From the NCBI GenBank assembly GCA_937877535.1, contig CALFJF010000004.1:1-48300 (forward strand): a stretch of 48,300 bases of DNA. Direction: 5' to 3'. This document shows, one piece after another, positions 31,385 through 39,505 of the stretch. The notes beneath the pieces were generated by a model that was given only the letters and a program-made list of their open reading frames with translations, was not told the origin of the DNA and searched no databases. Made by a program: the position numbers and the translations under genes. The DNA comes from an uncultured Treponema sp. (GTDB lineage Bacteria > Spirochaetota > Spirochaetia > Treponematales > Treponemataceae). Position 1 is the stretch's first letter. Each line of letters begins with the position of its first letter.

Positions 31385-33460
31385 TTAGAGCTTGAACTTG
31401 TCGATTTGGTTTCCGATGCGGTAAATCGAGCCGTTTATCGACGTGGTGATGTTCAGAAGCGAGCTGTCGTCCTCTTCCATGCGCTTGATGTTCTGCGACA
31501 TTTTCTCGACCTGCTCCTCCACCGAATCCGACGACTGGCGGAGGCTCGTGATGTCGCTGATGATTCCCTGCCGCGAGCTGTCCACGCCATCGGACGCGAC
31601 GCGCACCTGCTCGGTCGCGTCGTTCATGTAGCCGAGCGCGTCGCCAATCTGCTTCGAGCCTTCCGACTGCTCGTCCATCGCGAGCTTTATCTGCCGCACG
31701 AGGTCGCCCGTGTTCTTGATTTTCTCGACGACCGCCGTGAACGACTCGTCGGACAAGTTCGACGCGGCGACGACGTTCGAGATTGAACCCAAGATTCCCT
31801 TGAGCTGCGCCGAGATTTTCTTGGACTCGGAAGACGAGTTCACCGAAAGCTTCCTGATTTCGTCGGCGACGACGGCGAAGCCCTTTCCCGCGTCTCCCGC
31901 GTGCGCCGCCTCGATTGCCGCGTTCATCGCAAGGAGGTTCGTCTCGCTCGCAATCGATGAGATGACCTTGTTCGCCTCGTTGAGCATCCGCGACTGCTCC
32001 TCAATCTGCGTAATCTGCTCGCTCACCTCGTGCTGCTGCGAGATTCCCTTGTCCACGTCGTACTGGAGCATCCCGAACTCGCCGACCATCTTCTCGACGG
32101 AGGACGAGACGGAGTTGATGTTCCCAATCATCTCAGTAACGGCAACTGATGCCTGCTCCACGCCCTCCTTTTGCTTGTCGAGGAGCGTGCGGAGCGTTTC
32201 GACCGCCGCGGAGATGTTGTCCACCGCGCGGACGGAGCTTCCCACCTTGTCGTGCTGGTTCGAGATTTCCGCGTTCACGTCCTTGATTGAGCCGATCATC
32301 TCCGAGAGGAAGTTCGCGTTGTCCTGCACCATCTCGGCGAGCTTGTTCCCGTATGTGCTCAAGTCCGCCTTCGAGTCCTTGAGCTCTGCGATGATGGTGT
32401 ACATCTTCTCGGTGAACGCATTGAAGCCCGACGCGAGCTTTCCGATTTCGTCCTTCGTCTTGACGGGGATTCGCTTTGTCAAGTCCGCGTCTCCCGAGGC
32501 GATTCCCGCGATGGACGACTCGACGCCGCTCAACGGCTTCACGGCGAGCGTGATGACGAAGAAGCCGACGAGGAACGCGACGATGAGCGCGACGGCGGCA
32601 ATCAGAATCATGTTGCGGAGCAGAATCGTGATTCCGCCGTAGAAGTCGCTGTAGGGAGCCATGCAGACAACCGCCCAGTCGCAGTCGGGAACGCTCTGGA
32701 ACGCGACGGAGTATTTGGTCTTCTGCACCTCGTCGTAGTAGACCGTCGCCTCGGCCGCGCCCGAGCGGATGAGGCTTATGATTGGCTTGAAGTTCTCGCT
32801 CGCGTCGTCGTCGATTCCCTTCCCGTCCTTGATGAGCTGCGTGTCGGCGTGCGCGACGTACTTTCCGGTGAGGCGGTTTATGACGAACGGGTGCGAGTTC
32901 TTTCCCACGATGATTCCCTCGACCTTGCGGCAAAGCTCAAGGCTGTCGAGGACGGAAACGACCTCGGCAATCTGCCTTCCGCCCGCGTCGCGCACGGGAA
33001 GCGCGTAGAACGTGGAGACGTTCCCGTTCACCGGCGACCAGTTCGGGTCCATGATGGCGGGAACGCCCGTCATCGACTTTGCGAGGTAGTCGCGCGTGTG
33101 GAGGTCGCTCCACTTCTCCGTGGTCGTCCAGCCGATTCCCTGCGCGTTGTATATCGCCATTCCGTAGTATTGGGACGAGCCGCCCGTCGCGCTGTTTATG
33201 AGAAGCCACTTGTCGTGCATGTCCGTCTCGGGGTCGCGGATGGGCGTGAGGTTCGCAAGCCCCTCAAGCATCTTGAACTCTCGCGCGTTCACGTTGTAGA
33301 TGTCCGATGCGGTGGCGTGGGCGAGGTTCAAGTTCCCCACCTCGACGGCGGCGCGAAGCTCGCTCGACGAGCGGCGGTACGAGAACCACACGATGAACGC
33401 GCTTGCGAAGAAGATGACAATCAGGAACGCGATGTTTATTTTTCCTTTCAAACCAAACAT
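31385..33460 (-). CDS. Methyl-accepting chemotaxis protein (GC-rich)
   Basis: 691 residues. Membrane span near 10-30, a periplasmic dCache-type ligand domain to about 290 (YYGMAIYNAQGIGWTT, FYALPVRDAGGRQIAEVVSVLD), second span near 285-310 and a HAMP region (KPLSGVESSIAGIASGDADL). The signalling hairpin tip EEQSRMLNEANKVISSIASE and TNLLAMNAAIEAAHAGDAGK lies near 490-530. The start at 33460 has AAGGAG eight bases upstream. GC reaches about 75 percent in sampled lines. It follows a PilZ-like gene by 12 bases, forming a two-gene unit; a terminator was not found. Confidence 0.95.
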   Translation of the reverse strand: MFGLKGKINIAFLIVIFFASAFIVWFSYRRSSSELRAAVEVGNLNLAHATASDIYNVNAREFKMLEGLANLTPIRDPETDMHDKWLLINSATGGSSQYYGMAIYNAQGIGWTTTEKWSDLHTRDYLAKSMTGVPAIMDPNWSPVNGNVSTFYALPVRDAGGRQIAEVVSVLDSLELCRKVEGIIVGKNSHPFVINRLTGKYVAHADTQLIKDGKGIDDDASENFKPIISLIRSGAAEATVYYDEVQKTKYSVAFQSVPDCDWAVVCMAPYSDFYGGITILLRNMILIAAVALIVAFLVGFFVITLAVKPLSGVESSIAGIASGDADLTKRIPVKTKDEIGKLASGFNAFTEKMYTIIAELKDSKADLSTYGNKLAEMVQDNANFLSEMIGSIKDVNAEISNQHDKVGSSVRAVDNISAAVETLRTLLDKQKEGVEQASVAVTEMIGNINSVSSSVEKMVGEFGMLQYDVDKGISQQHEVSEQITQIEEQSRMLNEANKVISSIASETNLLAMNAAIEAAHAGDAGKGFAVVADEIRKLSVNSSSESKKISAQLKGILGSISNVVAASNLSDESFTAVVEKIKNTGDLVRQIKLAMDEQSEGSKQIGDALGYMNDATEQVRVASDGVDSSRQGIISDITSLRQSSDSVEEQVEKMSQNIKRMEEDDSSLLNITTSINGSIYRIGNQIDKFKL

Positions 33461-33472
33461 GAGTTTCACTCC

Positions 33473-34321
33473 TTATCTCAAAGTATCGGCAGAGGCGAAC
33501 GCGCTCTGCAATCGCGCCATGTTCTTTTCGAGCACGAGGCGGTAGATTTTCTGGTTGAGCTTGTGCTCCGCCCCCTTCTCAAGCTCGGGCGAGCCGTCGC
33601 GCCGAATGAACATGAAGATGCACAAGTTCACGCCGCCCGAGTGCCGCTTCATGATGAGAACCGCGTCGCTCAGAATCGGAAGCCCGTTCACCGAAAGCGA
33701 CACGTCGCGGAATTTCTCGAAAATCGGGAACGACTCCGCGCCCGCGCCGAGGTCGCACAAAAAGTGCGTGATGTTCACGTCCAAGAGCCGCCCGGAAAAT
33801 CCCGAGCCGTCGTGCTCGAACTTGACGAAGCTCGCGCTGTCGCACGGGGCGCGCACAAGGTTCCGCCTGCCGCGCGCGCCGCTTTGGAGCAGCACTTTCT
33901 TTATGACCTCGAACGAGTCGTGGTTCTTCGGGTCGAGCGAAATGCAGCCGGCACGGATTTGAACGTCGCGGACAAAGTACGTGTGGATTCTGTCCTCTTC
34001 CGCCTGGCTCGCGCGGCGCAAGTGGAGGATTCCGAAAAGCGCGCCGCCCGCCTCCGACTCCTGAAGCTCGCGTATGTACGACTTCCACTCGATGCCCTCG
34101 ATTGTCGCGTCGATGTTGAAAAAGATGATTGCCTCGGGGAACATCTTGATGATTTCTCGGATTTTGCCCTTCATCGGGCACGTGTAGTCGTCCGCCACGA
34201 TGTACGTCTCGAACCCGTTCTCCATGAATTCCTCAAGGTAGCTGTTCGGGATGAGCGATGCGTCGGGCGCGATGAAAAACGTTTTCCGCCCGAAAAGTTC
34301 GATGTCAGAATAGGTGTCCAT
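33473..34321 (-). CDS. PilZ-like receiver protein, degenerate c-di-GMP site (GC-rich)
   Basis: 282 residues. N-terminal receiver-like fold (KTFFIAPDASLIPNSYLEEF; AIIFFNIDAT) without the usual phosphoacceptor set, then a PilZ-like domain with the RxxxR part intact (RRNLVRAP near 150) but the DxSxxG part altered to DVNITHF. It is a paralogue of the gene at 40919-41767, the same length after start correction. No ribosome site; a -10 TACACT ends exactly six bases before ATG. It sits 12 bases upstream of the chemoreceptor, both GC-rich, implying a joint signalling role and possibly joint transfer. Confidence 0.65.
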   Translation of the reverse strand: MDTYSDIELFGRKTFFIAPDASLIPNSYLEEFMENGFETYIVADDYTCPMKGKIREIIKMFPEAIIFFNIDATIEGIEWKSYIRELQESEAGGALFGILHLRRASQAEEDRIHTYFVRDVQIRAGCISLDPKNHDSFEVIKKVLLQSGARGRRNLVRAPCDSASFVKFEHDGSGFSGRLLDVNITHFLCDLGAGAESFPIFEKFRDVSLSVNGLPILSDAVLIMKRHSGGVNLCIFMFIRRDGSPELEKGAEHKLNQKIYRLVLEKNMARLQSAFASADTLR

Positions 34322-34327
34322 TTTTTC

Positions 34328-34356
34328 AGTGTAAATCCAAATCCGCGAAAACGCAA
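34328..34356 (-). promoter_or_regulatory. Leaderless-type promoter of the PilZ-chemoreceptor pair
   Basis: Minus strand: TTGCGT (34356-34351), 17 bases, TACACT (34333-34328), GAAAAA, then ATG at 34321. -35 is weak. Confidence 0.5.
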
Positions 34357-34425
34357 TCGGAAGAGGAAATGTTATGTGGTATGGCTGAGATATGTCAAAA
34401 CTACGGTATTCTCACTCTTTGCGAT

Positions 34426-35118
34426 TTAATCGAAATGGATTGTTTTTGAATCGCGACGGCGGCTTTCGTTTCGTCTTTTTTGTCGCGCTTTTTTTTGCAT
34501 TTTCGATTCTCGTTTTTTCAAAAAATCCGAGGAAGAGAAAAATAATTCTTTCCTTGAAGAAAGCGCGGTTTCTGCCAAAAGATTTGATTTTTTGAGGAAC
34601 TCGCGGAATAAACGCATTGTCATAAGCGCGTCGTCTGAGGATTTGTGTGCGGTCAAGTCGGAATTGTCGATTTTGAGCAGTGAGCAGCGTTTTTCAAGAG
34701 AGCCTGAGATTTCTCCGTCAATTTTGCAAAATCGTTCAAGGTCGAATGCGCAAAATTGCGGAATCGAAAGGCGGTATCGTTCAAATGCCGTAACTACAAA
34801 TCCCACGTCAGAAAGCGCCCCAAACGCAAAAATCTGTCTGTTTTTTTCGCAAATCAAATCAAAAATGCGCTCGCTAAAAAACGGAAAAGGCTTTTGCGAC
34901 AAAAAAAACGATTTTGGATACGCAAGCGACGTACCGCCGTTTTTTAACAAAAACCAATCGAACTCACTTTCAGGATTCATAACGATGTCGTCATTTTCAA
35001 GTATATTGAACGAAGAATCTGTGAGAACGTAGCCAAATGAACACATTTTTCCAACGCCGCCAAAGCAATTTGCACATTCAACGTCAAAAAAAAGAAACGT
35101 TTTTTCGCTTTCCATCAT
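34426..35118 (-). CDS. DEDDh 3'-5' exonuclease family protein
   Basis: 230 residues. DnaQ-like exonuclease fold: FLFFDVECAN at the N-terminus gives the DxE metal ligands, FGALSDVGFV near 98 the next Asp, and LTAHKSSDDALMTMRLF near 155 the His and last Asp. The C-terminal 45 residues are very basic and may bind nucleic acid. ATG overlaps the TGA of the alarmone synthetase gene. Substrate is unclear: proofreading subunit, RNase T-like or stand-alone exonuclease. Confidence 0.75.
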   Translation of the reverse strand: MMESEKTFLFFDVECANCFGGVGKMCSFGYVLTDSSFNILENDDIVMNPESEFDWFLLKNGGTSLAYPKSFFLSQKPFPFFSERIFDLICEKNRQIFAFGALSDVGFVVTAFERYRLSIPQFCAFDLERFCKIDGEISGSLEKRCSLLKIDNSDLTAHKSSDDALMTMRLFREFLKKSNLLAETALSSRKELFFSSSDFLKKRESKMQKKARQKRRNESRRRDSKTIHFD

Positions 35119-35855
35119 CGAAACCTCTCAAGAAAATCGTCGTCTTTTTCAGTTTTTGGCATGCTGAGCGAATAATCGACAAATCCAGGGAGATTTTTTG
35201 CGAGATTTTGCATACGCTCGTCGGTTTTTGAAATCGCGTCCGCGATAGAGCGGAGTTCGTCTTCGATTCCTTGCGGCATTTTGTAATCTTTTTTGTAATG
35301 AAGTTGGTGTTCAAGGCTTGCCCAAAAATCCATCGCAATCGTTCGGATTTGAATTTCCACGGGAATCTCGCGTTTTTCTTCGCTAAAATTCACGCTGACA
35401 AATGCAATCACGTGCAAACTTCTGTAACCGCTTTTCTTTGGATTTCGTATGTAATCTTTGACTTCGCGCACAAATATGTCAGACTGCTTTTCGAGCATCA
35501 AAAGCACTCTATAAACGTCGCTGATAAACGGACACGTAACTCGGATTCCCGCAATGTCGTGCAATTTTGTAATCATGTTGTCGATTGTGATTTGAAGCCC
35601 TTTTCGCTGCAATTTTTCAGCAATGCTCATCGGCTCTTTTATTCTGCTTGAAATCTGCGCGATTGGTTTTCTTTCATGCTTTGTAGCAAATTCGTCTTCA
35701 AGAATCTCAAATCTCGTCTTGATTTCTTTGATTGCGCTTTCGTACAGCATCAAAAGGTGCTGAAATTGCATCGCCATATTTATAAAATCAGACGGATTTT
35801 GATTCCCGATTCCATTATCTTCCGCAGCTTTTCGTAAAATCAACTCAGTATCCAT
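35115..35855 (-). CDS. Small alarmone synthetase, RelQ-like (p)ppGpp synthetase
   Basis: 246 residues, a single RelA/SpoT synthetase domain without the HD hydrolase or regulatory domains. Motifs: KLHDIAGIRVTCPFISDVY near 97, VKDYIRNPKKSGYRSLHVI near 133 (G-loop and substrate Tyr) and VEIQIRTIAMDFWASLEHQL near 168. It makes pppGpp or ppGpp. No ribosome site exists; TATATT (35867-35862) ends six bases before the ATG, suggesting leaderless mRNA. It is divergent from the leucine leader and coupled with the exonuclease. Confidence 0.9.
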   Translation of the reverse strand: MDTELILRKAAEDNGIGNQNPSDFINMAMQFQHLLMLYESAIKEIKTRFEILEDEFATKHERKPIAQISSRIKEPMSIAEKLQRKGLQITIDNMITKLHDIAGIRVTCPFISDVYRVLLMLEKQSDIFVREVKDYIRNPKKSGYRSLHVIAFVSVNFSEEKREIPVEIQIRTIAMDFWASLEHQLHYKKDYKMPQGIEDELRSIADAISKTDERMQNLAKNLPGFVDYSLSMPKTEKDDDFLERFR

Positions 35856-35939
35856 AAAAAGAATATAGCAAAAAATTCAAGAACCGTGCGTTTTTTTTGT
35901 GCAATTCACGAGAAATCAAGCAAACGACAGACCGACTCC

Positions 35940-35968
35940 TTGACTAAAGTCGGGAAAAAAGCGATACT
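35940..35968 (+). promoter_or_regulatory. Promoter of the leuA leader
   Basis: TTGACT (35940-35945), exact 17-base spacer, GATACT (35963-35968). Expected transcription start is about 35975, the A of the leader-peptide ATG. Confidence 0.78.
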
Positions 35969-35974
35969 AAATCC

Positions 35975-36025
35975 ATGTTTACACTATCACTACTACTTTT
36001 GTGCAAATTTTCTCTTGAATGCTAA
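35975..36025 (+). CDS. leuL: Leucine-rich leader peptide of leuA
   Basis: Sixteen-codon ORF reading MFTLSLLLLCKFSLEC then TAA. It has six leucines, four of them consecutive, with three CTA codons. It lies between a good promoter and a terminator hairpin upstream of leuA, the arrangement of classical amino-acid attenuators in enterobacterial leu operons. The ATG is predicted to be at or within a base or two of the transcript end, so it would be translated as leaderless mRNA. No ribosome site is visible. Confidence 0.72.
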   Translation: MFTLSLLLLCKFSLEC

Positions 36026-36033
36026 AAGAATAG

Positions 36034-36098
36034 GCGGGTAGTGTTATCATTTTTCGTACATTACAAAACCTGTTGCTTTTGGCGGCAGGTTTTTTTTA
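36034..36098 (+). terminator. leuA transcription attenuator
   Basis: Terminator hairpin: CCTGTTGC (36069-36076) with GGCGGCAGG (36081-36089), extended by AAA/TTT and followed by eight T. Upstream bases offer alternative pairings: GTAGTG (36038-36043) can pair with CACTAC in the run of leader Leu codons, while GGCGGGT (about 36033-36039) can pair with ACCTGTT of the terminator 5' arm, forming an antiterminator if the ribosome stalls on Leu codons. Folding inferred by eye. Confidence 0.7.
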
Positions 36099-36120
36099 TT
36101 TCAACTCAAAGGAGTTTATT

Positions 36121-37791
36121 ATGAATGCAGCAAAGTACAAAGCGTTTCCGGCGATTCCGATTCAGAATCGCACTTGGACGGGCAAACGAATCGAAAAAGC
36201 GCCGATTTGGTGTTCGGTTGACCTTCGCGACGGAAATCAGGCTCTCATCGACCCGATGGGAATCGAAACAAAACTCGCATTTTTTGAACTCCTTGTGAAA
36301 CTCGGTTTTAAGGAAATCGAAATCGGCTTTCCGAGCGCGAGCGACACCGAATACGATTTTATCCGCCGCTTGATTGACGAGAACCGAATCCCAGCCGATG
36401 TGACGATTCAGGTTTTGTGCCAGGCGCGAGAAAAATTAGTCCGCCGCACGATGGAATGCATTAAGGGCGCGCCGAGCGTTATCTTCCATATTTACAACTC
36501 GACTTCCCCCGCGCAACGAAAATACACTTTCAACAAATCGAAGGAAGAAATCATCAAAATCGCGGTGGACGGAGTGAAAGTCATTAAAGATTGCATGAAG
36601 GACTTGAGCGAGGACGAGCGAAAGCGAATCCGACTCGAATACAGCCCCGAAAGTTTTTCAATGACCGAAATCGACTACGCGATTGAGATTTGCGAGGCTG
36701 TGGGAAGCGAGTGGGGCTATTCGCGCGAGAACAAAATCATCTTCAACCTGCCGACTACCGTTGAGTGCTACACTCCGAACATCTACGCGGACTCAATCGA
36801 ATACTTCGCGCAGAAAATTTCTCATCGCGACTGCGTGATTATCTCAACGCACTGCCACAATGACCGCGGAACGGGCGTGGCTTCGTGCGAACTCGGTCTC
36901 TTGGCAGGGGCTGACCGCGTTGAAGGCTGCTTGTTCGGGAACGGCGAGCGCACGGGAAACCTCGACATCGTGACGGTCGCGCTCAATATGTTCAGCGAGG
37001 GCGTTGACCCGGAGCTTGATTTTTCAAATCTCCCCGACATCGCGGACGCATACCAAGAATACACCAAAATGGAAATCAACCCGCGCTCTCCTTATGCTGG
37101 TGGCTTGGCTTACACGGCTCTTTCTGGCGGGCATCAGGACGCAATCGCAAAAGGCTTCGCCGCCCGCGCAAAAATGGACGAGAACGCGACTTGGGATGTG
37201 CCGTATCTCCTCATCGACCCGCACGACATCGGGCGAAAATACGAGGGCATTATCCGCATCAATTCACAGAGCGGAAAGGGAGGTGCGAGCTTCATTCTGG
37301 AGCACAACTACGGCTACGCGATTCCAAAGGCAATGCAGCCGGCTATCGGCGACTTGATAAAAGCGAAGAGCGACGCGGCACAGCGCGAATTGCAGCCCGA
37401 AGAAATCCTCAAATTCTTTGAAGAACAGTGGATAAACAAAAAAGAGCCGCTTTCTGTTCTCGATTTGGCTTCCACGCAGCTTGAAGGGCACGACGCGCGA
37501 GAGAATGTTTCGTGCCGTGGCGTAATTCTGTATAAAGGCGAAAAAATCTCTATCGGCGGAAAGGGAAACGGTCCGCTTGATTCGTTCGTCGCCGCGCTTT
37601 CTCAAACTTCCGTTCCCACGTTCAACATTTCAGCATTCCACGAGCATTCGGTCGGTCAGGGAAGCGACACTTGCGCGGTCGCCTATGTGCAGATTACGTT
37701 TTCAGACGGCACACAGAAATGGGGCGTGGGAAAGTCGAGCAATGTGGGCAAGGCGGGAATCGCGGCGGTCGTTTCCGCAGTGAATCAATAA
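36121..37791 (+). CDS. leuA: 2-isopropylmalate synthase (LeuA type 2)
   Basis: 556 residues. Condenses 2-oxoisovalerate with acetyl-CoA to start leucine synthesis. Motifs: WCSVDLRDGNQALIDPM near 30 (metal site), IEIGFPSASDTEYDF near 62, STHCHNDRGTGVASCELGL near 240 and FGNGERTGNLDIVTVALN near 270. The C-terminal regulatory domain runs from about 440. The form is the longer fungal/actinobacterial type (LeuA2). AAAGGAG lies six bases before ATG. No other leu genes follow before the terminator at 37946. Confidence 0.95.
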   Translation: MNAAKYKAFPAIPIQNRTWTGKRIEKAPIWCSVDLRDGNQALIDPMGIETKLAFFELLVKLGFKEIEIGFPSASDTEYDFIRRLIDENRIPADVTIQVLCQAREKLVRRTMECIKGAPSVIFHIYNSTSPAQRKYTFNKSKEEIIKIAVDGVKVIKDCMKDLSEDERKRIRLEYSPESFSMTEIDYAIEICEAVGSEWGYSRENKIIFNLPTTVECYTPNIYADSIEYFAQKISHRDCVIISTHCHNDRGTGVASCELGLLAGADRVEGCLFGNGERTGNLDIVTVALNMFSEGVDPELDFSNLPDIADAYQEYTKMEINPRSPYAGGLAYTALSGGHQDAIAKGFAARAKMDENATWDVPYLLIDPHDIGRKYEGIIRINSQSGKGGASFILEHNYGYAIPKAMQPAIGDLIKAKSDAAQRELQPEEILKFFEEQWINKKEPLSVLDLASTQLEGHDARENVSCRGVILYKGEKISIGGKGNGPLDSFVAALSQTSVPTFNISAFHEHSVGQGSDTCAVAYVQITFSDGTQKWGVGKSSNVGKAGIAAVVSAVNQ

Positions 37792-37848
37792 TATGTTTTA
37801 CGATTGAAAAACAATCTCTAAAACACGGGCAAAAATCGTAACCCTCTG

Positions 37849-37876
37849 TTGCATTTCGTGTTTCCTTTGATAAGAT
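37849..37876 (+). promoter_or_regulatory. Possible promoter of the downstream small RNA
   Basis: TTGCAT (37849-37854), 16 bases, TAAGAT (37871-37876). Each box matches consensus only partly, so the call is tentative. Confidence 0.3.
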
Positions 37877-37879
37877 TGC

Positions 37880-37980
37880 AAGAGTTTTCTTATCAATCAC
37901 GCAGACAGAGAAAAACTCTGATTATCTGCATCCTCCTCTCCTTTTAGGTCGGGCGTTCGTTGAGCGTCCGACCTTTTTTT
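37880..37980 (+). ncRNA. Candidate small RNA or leader with C-rich loop
   Basis: About 100 bases between leuA and the M16 gene with no ORF. Order: a possible start near 37883, a nested hairpin GCAGA CAGAG AAAAA CTCTG ATTA TCTGC (37901-37929), an unpaired C-rich stretch TCCTCCTCTCC (37931-37941) complementary to Shine-Dalgarno sites, then a strong terminator (37946-37980). This layout is typical of trans-acting small RNAs that cover ribosome sites. It could instead be just the leuA 3' end or a regulated leader of the following gene. Confidence 0.4.
37946..37980 (+). terminator. Rho-independent terminator downstream of leuA
   Basis: AGGTCGGGCG pairs with CGTCCGACCT (one G-T pair) around loop TTCGTTGAG; seven T follow. 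Confidence 0.9.
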
Positions 37981-38018
37981 GAAAACCGCACACATCTTTT
38001 TGGGACTTTTTTGACGAA

Positions 38019-38047
38019 TTGAAAAAAATGTAGAAAAACGTCAAAAT
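38019..38047 (+). promoter_or_regulatory. Leaderless-type promoter of the M16 pair
   Basis: TTGAAA (38019-38024), 17 bases, CAAAAT (38042-38047), TGAGCA, then ATG at 38054. No ribosome site. Confidence 0.55.
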
Positions 38048-38053
38048 TGAGCA

Positions 38054-39505
38054 ATGAGCAAAAAGACACGTCTTATAGCACTTTTTTTTCTTCTTCCGTG
38101 CTTCATTTTTTCAAAAGAAACACAAATTGCAAGTCTTTTTCGAGAAACGCTTTCAAACGGACTTGAAGTTTTTGTTATGGAAAATCATGCCGCGCCCCTT
38201 GCGTACATAGAAATCGCGGTGCGAGCGGGTGCTGTAACTCAACAACCCGAAAACGCAGGGCTTTTTCACCTTTACGAGCATTTGATGTTCAAGGGAAACG
38301 CAAAATACAAAAATCAAAAAGAATTTACCGAGGCGATGAACAAACTCGGAGTTGGAGATTGGAACGGAACGACGGGAGTTGACCGCGTAAATTATTTTTT
38401 TACCGTGCCGTCGTCTTCCGTCCGCGAAGGAATCGAGTTTTGGTCTTACGCGATTCGCACTCCAAAAATTGACAAAACCGAACTTGAGCGCGAAAAAGAT
38501 GTCGTTCTTTCAGAAATAAACGCAGAACACACGCAACCGTCAAGAATCCGAAGCGCGGCGTTTTTGCAAAAAATGTTCCCCGATTCTCCGTGGCGACTTG
38601 ACCCCAGCGGCGACCCTGACGTTGTAAAAAACGCCACCGTGGAGCAACTGCGAGAAATCCAAAACGAATTTTATGTTCCAGAAAACGCCGCGCTTTTTGT
38701 GGGCGGAGACGTTCGGCACGAAGAAATTTTCAAAATCGCAAAAAGCGTCTTTGGAAATTGGAAAAATGCAAAAACAAATCAAACTTTTACGCCATCAAAA
38801 AAAGAAAAATTAAAAAATCCCATAAAACTCGTTTTTGCAGACCCGTCAAGTTCAAATTCGTTCGTTCAAGTTTCTTATTTTTTGCAAGGACCAAACGGCG
38901 AAACGGATTTTGAGGATACGTATGCGGCGGACGTGTGGGCAAGCGTGATTGACGCGCCCGATAGCATTTTTAATCAAACGTTTCTTGAAAACAAAAAACT
39001 CGAAATCGTCGATTCGGACTACATTTCTGGCTCTTATCTGACGCGGCGCGATTCGGGGTTAATTTCAATAACCGTTTTGATGAAAAACGAAGGCTCGCTT
39101 TCGAGCGTTGAAAAATCCGAAGAATTTTACAAAACAGTTCGGGAAAAACTCACCAAAGAAATGACTTCCAAAGATTTTCCAAAAAACATAAGCGAAGTGG
39201 AAAAACGAATAAAAGACATGCAAATCTATGCGATGGAAACGGCGGAGGGTGTGCTTTCGAGTTTGTCGTATTTTTTTACCGCTGTTAATGCTGATTATTT
39301 TTTTGATTACGATGAGCGACTTTCAAACGTTACAGCCGAGGAAGTGCAAGATTTTGTAAAAAAATACATTCAAAATCAAGACGGCATACTTCTCGTTTCC
39401 GTAAGTGAAGAAGAATTTGAAAAACGGAAACTCGAATTTGAAAAAGCAGGGTACGAAAAAATCAACGCGGAAAGCGCGTTTTGGTGGAAAGAGGGTAAAA
39501 AATAA
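38054..39505 (+). CDS. M16 zinc peptidase, catalytic subunit
   Basis: 483 residues with a signal peptide (LIALFFLLPCFIFS). The inverted zinc motif HxxEH is present as HLYEH near residue 75, with the third ligand region ELEREKDVVLSEI about 75 residues later. Two M16 domains make half of a clam-shell peptidase. The next gene encodes a partner without the zinc site, matching known heterodimeric M16B pairs. Located in the periplasm. Leaderless-type start. Substrate unknown. Confidence 0.9.
   Translation: MSKKTRLIALFFLLPCFIFSKETQIASLFRETLSNGLEVFVMENHAAPLAYIEIAVRAGAVTQQPENAGLFHLYEHLMFKGNAKYKNQKEFTEAMNKLGVGDWNGTTGVDRVNYFFTVPSSSVREGIEFWSYAIRTPKIDKTELEREKDVVLSEINAEHTQPSRIRSAAFLQKMFPDSPWRLDPSGDPDVVKNATVEQLREIQNEFYVPENAALFVGGDVRHEEIFKIAKSVFGNWKNAKTNQTFTPSKKEKLKNPIKLVFADPSSSNSFVQVSYFLQGPNGETDFEDTYAADVWASVIDAPDSIFNQTFLENKKLEIVDSDYISGSYLTRRDSGLISITVLMKNEGSLSSVEKSEEFYKTVREKLTKEMTSKDFPKNISEVEKRIKDMQIYAMETAEGVLSSLSYFFTAVNADYFFDYDERLSNVTAEEVQDFVKKYIQNQDGILLVSVSEEEFEKRKLEFEKAGYEKINAESAFWWKEGKK

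Noticed and set aside
32849..34429. Long open frame on the plus strand opposite the chemoreceptor and PilZ-like genes (over 500 codons)
   Set aside because: It is a shadow frame produced by high GC content; the minus-strand genes have clear domain motifs and ribosome or promoter signals.
35880..36120. T-box riboswitch upstream of leuA
   Set aside because: No T-box consensus (AGGGUGGNACCGCG) or specifier stem; the leader ORF and terminator explain the region better.
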